Assembly (NCBI GenBank): GCA_012521315.1
Contig: JAAYMP010000035.1
Coordinates: 1-9,746 of the forward strand
Direction: 5' to 3'
From: Bacillota bacterium
Lineage (GTDB): Bacteria > Bacillota > UBA4882 > UBA10575
DNA length: 9,746 nt
Position 1 is the first letter of the stretch. Each line of letters opens with the position of its first letter. Of this stretch, positions 7,043-9,746 are shown one piece after another. Position numbers and translations under genes: made by a program. The notes under the pieces were generated by a model. It was not told where the DNA came from. It was given only the letters and a program-made list of their open reading frames with translations, and did no database searches.

Positions 7043-7564
7043 ATGAGACTGGTCCTCGATCTTTTCTTAACCTTTTTCAAGATTGGCGCTTTCACCTTTG
7101 GCGGCGGCTACGCGATGCTTCCTTTGATCCATGATGCGGTGATCCATCATCACGGCTGGTTAACCCAGCAGGAATTCCTTGAGATGATCGCCATCGCCGA
7201 AATGACACCGGGTCCGGTCGCCGTCAACACCGCTACTTTTGTTGGTTTCCGGATCGCGGGCTTATGGGGTTCCGTCTTTGCCACGCTAGGCGTGGTCCTC
7301 CCCTCTTTTCTGATCATTCTTCTCATCGCCCGCTTTTTCGGCGGCCTAATGGAATCACCTTGGGCGAAAGGCTTTTTTACCGGTGTAAAGCCCGCGATCA
7401 TCGGGTTAATCGGTATCGCCCTCTGGCGGCTGGGCGGCGCCGCTTTGGTCGATGCTCAATCGGTCCTGATCTTCCTGGTCGCCCTCTTCTTACTAAGCGT
7501 AAGGCGCCTCCACCCGATTCCCGTCATTGCCATATCCGCCCTCTGCGGACTGCTTCTCCCCTAA
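7043..7564 (+). CDS. chromate transporter family protein, single CHR domain (second of pair)
   Basis: A 173-residue membrane protein closely related to the gene before it. It shares LTFFKIGAFTFGGGYAMLPLI near the start and IAEMTPGPVAVNTATFVGFR, followed by LGVVLPSFLIILLIARFF. The two are evidently an old tandem duplication and probably form the two halves of one transporter. Start: AGGTGATC (7029-7036), complementary to the 16S rRNA tail, lies six bases before the ATG at 7043. A GTG at 7031 falls inside this ribosome site and is rejected. The gap to the first copy is 73 bases and contains the 12-base palindrome GGCCGCGCGGCC (6977-6988), of unknown meaning. The function in metal resistance is inferred from the family. 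Confidence 0.88.
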   Translation: MRLVLDLFLTFFKIGAFTFGGGYAMLPLIHDAVIHHHGWLTQQEFLEMIAIAEMTPGPVAVNTATFVGFRIAGLWGSVFATLGVVLPSFLIILLIARFFGGLMESPWAKGFFTGVKPAIIGLIGIALWRLGGAALVDAQSVLIFLVALFLLSVRRLHPIPVIAISALCGLLLP

Positions 7565-7590
7565 AGAAAAAATCCCCTCGGCAGAGGGGA
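7563..7590 (-). terminator. hairpin terminator facing the chromate transporter genes
   Basis: TCCCCTC (7573-7579) and GAGGGGA (7584-7590) pair perfectly around GGCA. An A-rich run (7563-7572) precedes it, which on the - strand reads as a T-rich tail, so it best fits a terminator for - strand transcripts. On the + strand it is followed by CTATATAAAA, a poor tail, so any role in ending the chr transcript is weaker. Confidence 0.65.
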
Positions 7591-7597
7591 CTATATA

Positions 7598-7609
7598 AAA
7601 GGAGGTGAT
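7598..7609 (+). promoter_or_regulatory. near-perfect Shine-Dalgarno sequence without a usable start codon
   Basis: AAAGGAGGTGAT matches the full complement of the bacterial 16S rRNA 3' tail, yet no ATG, GTG or TTG opens a frame at the right distance. The GTG inside it leads to a stop two codons later. Read on the - strand it is the anti-Shine-Dalgarno sequence itself. Confidence 0.4.
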
Positions 7610-7651
7610 ATAAGAAGAAACGTTCTTTATCCACAATGGTTCCCGTAAGGT

Positions 7652-7675
7652 AAAAAAAAGAGCGCCCAACGGCGC
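7652..7675 (-). terminator. intrinsic terminator of the putative structured RNA
   Basis: On the - strand GCGCC (7675-7671) pairs with GGCGC (7666-7662) around GTTG, followed by TC and eight T (7659-7652). On the + strand the T-run would precede the hairpin, so direction is clear. Confidence 0.8.
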
Positions 7676-7793
7676 ACGCTGAGTGGTTGGCCTTAAGTAG
7701 TTTAAGGCCTTTGTAGAGGTTAAAGTTCCACATCATCAGCGGGTATAATGCCCCCGCTTACTCGGCACCTGCGGGTTATGTGGACAAACCCCG
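7652..7793 (-). ncRNA. putative structured RNA of unknown class
   Basis: No protein gene explains this stretch, but on the - strand three hairpins follow one another. The first has GGGGTT (7792-7787) pairing with AACCTC (7721-7716, one G-U) and CCACAT (7783-7778) pairing with ATGTGG (7733-7728). It encloses AGCGGG (7758-7753) with CCCGCT (7743-7738). The second has GGCCTTAA (7709-7702) pairing with TTAAGGCC (7696-7689) around ACTAC. The third is a terminator ending in eight T (7659-7652). The strand is chosen from the terminator. The 5' end is unknown: TATCAT at 7800-7795 and TAAAAT at 7849-7844 are possible -10 boxes, without good -35 boxes. I could not match it to 6S, SRP, RNase P or a known riboswitch. 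No gene on this strand follows it, so a free-standing RNA fits better than a leader. Confidence 0.45.
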
Positions 7794-7812
7794 TATGATA
7801 AAAAGGAGGAAA

Positions 7813-7851
7813 ATGGAAAAGGTTGTTTGTTATGGCTCATGTTTATTTTAA
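7813..7851 (+). CDS. possible 12-residue peptide ORF with strong ribosome site
   Basis: ATG at 7813 is preceded by AAGGAGG (7803-7809), three bases away (short spacing), and encodes MEKVVCYGSCLF before a TAA. Two cysteines with YGS between them are its only feature. It lies opposite the region just upstream of the putative - strand RNA. A TATAAT at 7744-7749 on this strand has no convincing -35. It may be chance. Confidence 0.2.
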   Translation: MEKVVCYGSCLF

Positions 7852-7889
7852 CAAGAAATGGTTAACTTCCCATTGCCTGGAGGCAACAA

Positions 7890-7931
7890 ATGAGTAAAAA
7901 AAAAACAACCCCGTACGGGGTTAACCTTTAA
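7890..7931 (+). CDS. possible 13-residue peptide ORF, overlaps a terminator
   Basis: ATG at 7890 has GGAGG (7879-7883) six bases upstream, itself within a small hairpin (TTGCC 7873-7877, GGCAA 7882-7886). It encodes MSKKKTTPYGVNL. The lysine run and the TPYGV part are the A-run and palindrome of the opposite-strand terminator, so this frame is probably accidental. Confidence 0.12.
   Translation: MSKKKTTPYGVNL
7896..7922 (-). terminator. intrinsic terminator after the 65-residue protein gene
   Basis: AACCCCGTACGGGGTT (7907-7922) is a perfect 16-base palindrome. On the - strand it is followed by G and ten T (7905-7896). It overlaps the stop codon of the small gene by two bases. Confidence 0.9.
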
Positions 7932-8118
7932 TGTCATTGATAATCGCTTGTACTGCTTGTTCAAGGTCGCTGAAATTCAGTGCTTTATAAAACTCCTCCA
8001 ACTCCGCATCCGAAAATCTTTCCTTTAATTTCGTAATCGCTTCCGCCGCCGTCAGGGAGGAGCCCTGAGCCTCAACTATCTCGCCGATCGCCGAAGAAAT
8101 TTTATGGTTCATCAGCAC
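7921..8118 (-). CDS. small acidic protein of unknown function (65 residues)
   Basis: Not recognised. The chain is mostly helical-looking and acidic (HKISSAIGEIVEAQGSS, then LKERFSDAELEEFYKALNFSDLEQAVQAIINDIKG), with no signal peptide, membrane segment or cysteine. The start is uncertain. GGAG (8127-8124) lies five bases before a GTG at 8118. An ATG two codons later (8112) is 11 bases away and would give 63 residues. The same frame stays open up to 8250 but there it covers an AT-rich stretch with a promoter-like sequence, so a 109-residue form is unlikely. It sits downstream of the tmRNA gene and ends at a strong terminator. The good ribosome site and the dedicated terminator argue that it is a real gene. 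Confidence 0.6.
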   Translation of the reverse strand: MLMNHKISSAIGEIVEAQGSSLTAAEAITKLKERFSDAELEEFYKALNFSDLEQAVQAIINDIKG

Positions 8119-8221
8119 AACGTCTCCTTTCCTCCGGTTTGTTACGAACGCGGCCAACCTGTAATAAAACCCGTGATCTTCTTGATTTGATATTTGATAA
8201 TATAAGTAACATAAATAATTA

Positions 8222-8250
8222 ATATTATCTGTTTGGTAGTTATAAGCCAA
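8222..8250 (-). promoter_or_regulatory. candidate promoter for the 65-residue protein gene
   Basis: On the - strand TTGGCT (8250-8245), a 17-base spacer, then TAATAT (8227-8222). The transcript would start near 8215, leaving an AT-rich leader of about 95 bases before the GTG start. The match is fair, 4 of 6 at both boxes. Confidence 0.4.
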
Positions 8251-8264
8251 ATTATCCGGTTATA

Positions 8265-8286
8265 AATCAAATCATCCTAATGGATG
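8265..8286 (-). terminator. possible weak terminator after tmRNA
   Basis: CATCC (8286-8282) and GGATG (8277-8273) pair around ATTA, followed by ATTTGATT. It lies four bases after the CCA end of tmRNA. The stem is short and the tail interrupted, so some read-through into the next gene is likely. Confidence 0.35.
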
Positions 8287-8289
8287 TTT

Positions 8290-8639
8290 TGGTGGAGGCG
8301 GGGGGAGTCGAACCCCCGTCCGGAAAGATGACCACAGGAGTCTCTCCGGGTGCAGTCCGTATTTTAGTCTTCGCCTAAGTCCCGTCTACGGACCAACTGA
8401 ACCGCGGCTATCTCGATGCGCTTAGCACCGTCCTCCGAGAATTGGCCGGTGAGCAACCTGGTTTAAGTGACGCCCGCACCAGATTCCCAGGTAAAATCCG
8501 GATTGGACGGCTGCTCTAATTAAGCAGCTAAAGCGTAATTGTTATTGGCACTTATTGTGCTTGCTGCAGTTTAACGAGGCCACAGCACCTCGACCCGCTA
8601 CCCCTGTCACCACACTCCCCGTCGAAACCGGTCGCCCCC
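8290..8639 (-). ncRNA. ssrA: tmRNA (transfer-messenger RNA)
   Basis: A one-piece tmRNA of about 350 bases that, with SmpB, rescues stalled ribosomes and tags unfinished proteins for breakdown. The 5' end reads GGGGGCGACCGGTTTCGACG (8639-8620), a hallmark of the family. The 3' end has a T arm (GGGGG, loop TTCGACT, CCCCC), then CGCCTCC, the discriminator A and an encoded CCA ending at 8290. The acceptor stem pairs GGGGGCG with CGCCTCC and contains the G3-U70 wobble that makes alanyl-tRNA synthetase charge it with alanine. A tag reading frame is at 8549-8520. The gene lies just downstream of smpB, with its own promoter at 8665-8693. The promoter start precedes the mature 5' end by about 20 bases, so the 5' end is processed, as usual. 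Confidence 0.97.
8520..8549 (-). other. tmRNA tag peptide reading frame (ANNNYALAA)
   Basis: GCC AAT AAC AAT TAC GCT TTA GCT GCT TAA follows the expected AAGT context and encodes ANNNYALAA. The terminal YALAA is the signal read by the ClpXP-type proteases. The alanine carried by tmRNA itself would precede the tag. Confidence 0.93.
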
Positions 8640-8664
8640 AACGGGAAATAAGTTTACCTTATTT

Positions 8665-8693
8665 ATTATACACGATCCGCTGCGTTTTCGCAA
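8665..8693 (-). promoter_or_regulatory. promoter of the tmRNA gene
   Basis: On the - strand TTGCGA (8693-8688), a 17-base spacer and a perfect TATAAT (8670-8665). Transcription would start near 8658, before the mature 5' end of tmRNA at 8639. Confidence 0.75.
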
Positions 8694-8722
8694 ACCTTAC
8701 GCTGAAACCATCTCTCACCTTT

Positions 8723-9181
8723 CTAGTCAGGTCTTCCCTTCAACGTCCGGTCTACTTCCCGCGCCGCATCCCGTTTGGCAAGGTCATGACGTTTGTCGTA
8801 AAGTTTCTTCCCTTTGGCCAAGGCCAACTCGATTTTAACGCGGTTATGCCGGTCAAAATACATGTTTAACGGTACTAAGGTATAACCCTTTTCCTTTATT
8901 TTCGCCGCTAATTTCCGGATCTCTACCTTATGCAAAAGCAGTTTACGGGGACGCAAAGGATCATGGTTATACCGGTTCCCAAAATCATACGGGCTTATAT
9001 GACAGTTGTAAAGAAAAACCTCCTCCTCTTTAAGCTGAGCGTAGCTTTCATTGAGGTTTCCCTTGCCTTGCCGTAATGATTTCACCTCTGTCCCCGTTAA
9101 AACCACTCCTGCTTCGATCGTCTCTTCGATAAAATATTCGTGTCGGGCCCGACGATTAGTAGCAATATTTTTGCCTTCCAA
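8723..9181 (-). CDS. smpB: SsrA-binding protein SmpB
   Basis: A 152-residue RNA-binding protein that delivers tmRNA to stalled ribosomes. Typical blocks: IATNRRARHEYFIEETIEAGVVLTGTEVKSLR (6-37), YNCHISPYDFGNRYNHDPLRPRKLLLHK (58-85), VPLNMYFDRHNRVKIELALAKGKKLYDKR (103-131) and the basic tail RHDLAKRDAAREVDRTLK, which enters the empty mRNA channel. Start choice: GAGGAG (9196-9191) lies nine bases before a TTG at 9181, giving MEGKNIATNRR, which fits the usual SmpB N-terminus. The frame remains open up to 9241, but that part contains the promoter (9213-9241), so the longer form cannot be translated from it. It is followed by the tmRNA gene, its functional partner, 84 bases downstream. Confidence 0.95.
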   Translation of the reverse strand: MEGKNIATNRRARHEYFIEETIEAGVVLTGTEVKSLRQGKGNLNESYAQLKEEEVFLYNCHISPYDFGNRYNHDPLRPRKLLLHKVEIRKLAAKIKEKGYTLVPLNMYFDRHNRVKIELALAKGKKLYDKRHDLAKRDAAREVDRTLKGRPD

Positions 9182-9212
9182 GAATGCCAACTCCTCAAAA
9201 TCGTTAACTACC

Positions 9213-9241
9213 ATTATAGCCGGGTCCGCCGCCGATGTCAA
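9213..9241 (-). promoter_or_regulatory. perfect consensus sigma-A promoter for smpB
   Basis: On the - strand TTGACA (9241-9236), exactly 17 bases, then TATAAT (9218-9213), a full match to the housekeeping consensus. The start would be near 9206, about 25 bases before the TTG start codon. It gives smpB its own strong promoter apart from the upstream acetate kinase gene. Confidence 0.85.
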
Positions 9242-9263
9242 GAAATTGAAAATCCCCCTTGTT

Positions 9264-9746
9264 TTACGAGATTAAGGCCATGGTATCCTGGGCAATCACC
9301 AACTCCTCATTAGTGGGGATCAGGAGGACCTTCACCTTCGAATCAGGAAGACTCAAGATCGCCTCTTTTCCACGTAGTTCTTCATTTTTGGCGTAATCCA
9401 TCTTGACCCCAAGGAATTCAAGCTCCCGACAGATATCCGCCCGTGCTTTCCAGTCATTCTCACCGATCCCTGCCGTAAAGACCAGCACGTCAAGGCCTTT
9501 CAAGGCCGTCATGTAGGCCCCGATGTACTTGACAATCCGGTAGACGAACAAGTCATAAGCTTCCTGGGCGCGCGGATTGCCCGCCTGGCGTTCCCGCTGG
9601 ATATCACGCATATCGGAGAAACCGGTCAACCCCGCAAACCCGCTTTTTTTATTCAAGTATTCATCGGCCTGTTCCGGAGTGAGATTTAATTTGCTTCCGA
9701 GCAAGGGGACGATCGCCGGATCAAGATCCCCGGATCTTGTCCCCAT
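9264..9746 (-). CDS. ackA: acetate kinase, C-terminal part (cut by window end)
   Basis: The last 160 residues of acetate kinase, which makes ATP from acetyl phosphate and ADP (reversibly), usually next to phosphotransacetylase. Visible: MGTRSGDLDPAI at the cut end, an internal block of the family rather than a start; SGFAGLTGFSDMRDI; VFTAGIGENDWKARADIC, the phosphate-binding GIGEN block; and TNEELVIAQDTMALIS at the C-terminus. The full protein is about 400 residues, so roughly 240 residues lie beyond the window. The ATG at 9746 is therefore not the start. No terminator is seen after the stop, and smpB follows with its own promoter, so some read-through is possible. Confidence 0.95.
   Translation of the reverse strand: MGTRSGDLDPAIVPLLGSKLNLTPEQADEYLNKKSGFAGLTGFSDMRDIQRERQAGNPRAQEAYDLFVYRIVKYIGAYMTALKGLDVLVFTAGIGENDWKARADICRELEFLGVKMDYAKNEELRGKEAILSLPDSKVKVLLIPTNEELVIAQDTMALIS

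Noticed and set aside
7652..7840. 6S RNA as identity of the structured RNA
   Set aside because: The length would suit, but the two ends do not pair into the long rod with a central bubble that 6S requires. The region folds into separate hairpins instead.
8119..8250. Longer 109-residue form of the small protein
   Set aside because: The added part is AT-rich, lacks a ribosome site and overlaps a promoter-like sequence. A clear GGAG site precedes 8118.
8555..8869. + strand frame of 104 codons
   Set aside because: It is antisense to the tmRNA gene and the end of smpB, both certain.

Overview
The window looks like a stretch of ordinary chromosome from a Firmicute (Clostridia-like or a deep-branching relative). 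The case rests on strong AGGAGG-type ribosome sites, several sigma-A promoters of the TTGACA/TATAAT type, short intergenic gaps, intrinsic terminators, a cytosolic-type double-LysM protein of the kind found in spore formers, and the linked smpB and tmRNA genes. Genus cannot be read from this sequence alone. No phage, transposon, CRISPR or plasmid functions were seen.

Layout. Left part, + strand: azlC and azlD, a branched-chain amino acid exporter pair, closed by a terminator (1221-1249). On the - strand follow a MarR-family regulator and a small rubredoxin-like protein in one operon, with a good promoter and two 8-bp palindromes upstream (2213-2256), and then a double-LysM protein with an arginine-rich tail. 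Centre, + strand: an RluA-family pseudouridine synthase, a full-length transketolase with its own terminator, and two tandem single-domain chromate transporter genes.

Right part, mostly - strand. Read in the direction of transcription it starts with the C-terminal part of acetate kinase (cut by the window end), then smpB on a perfect consensus promoter, the tmRNA gene ssrA (tag ANNNYALAA), and a 65-residue acidic protein of unknown function. About 350 bases without a recognisable gene separate this protein from the chromate transporters. Those bases hold a likely - strand structured RNA with its own terminator, plus several strong ribosome-binding-like sequences.

How the genes work together: SmpB and tmRNA are partners in ribosome rescue, AzlC and AzlD form one transporter, and the two chromate transporter halves probably act as a pair. 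The MarR protein probably controls itself and the rubredoxin-like protein. The most notable points are the unexplained structured RNA at 7652-7793, a transketolase in which the conserved His of the SGHPG motif is Pro, and a cysteine cluster at the end of the MarR protein. I saw no clear new multi-gene system.
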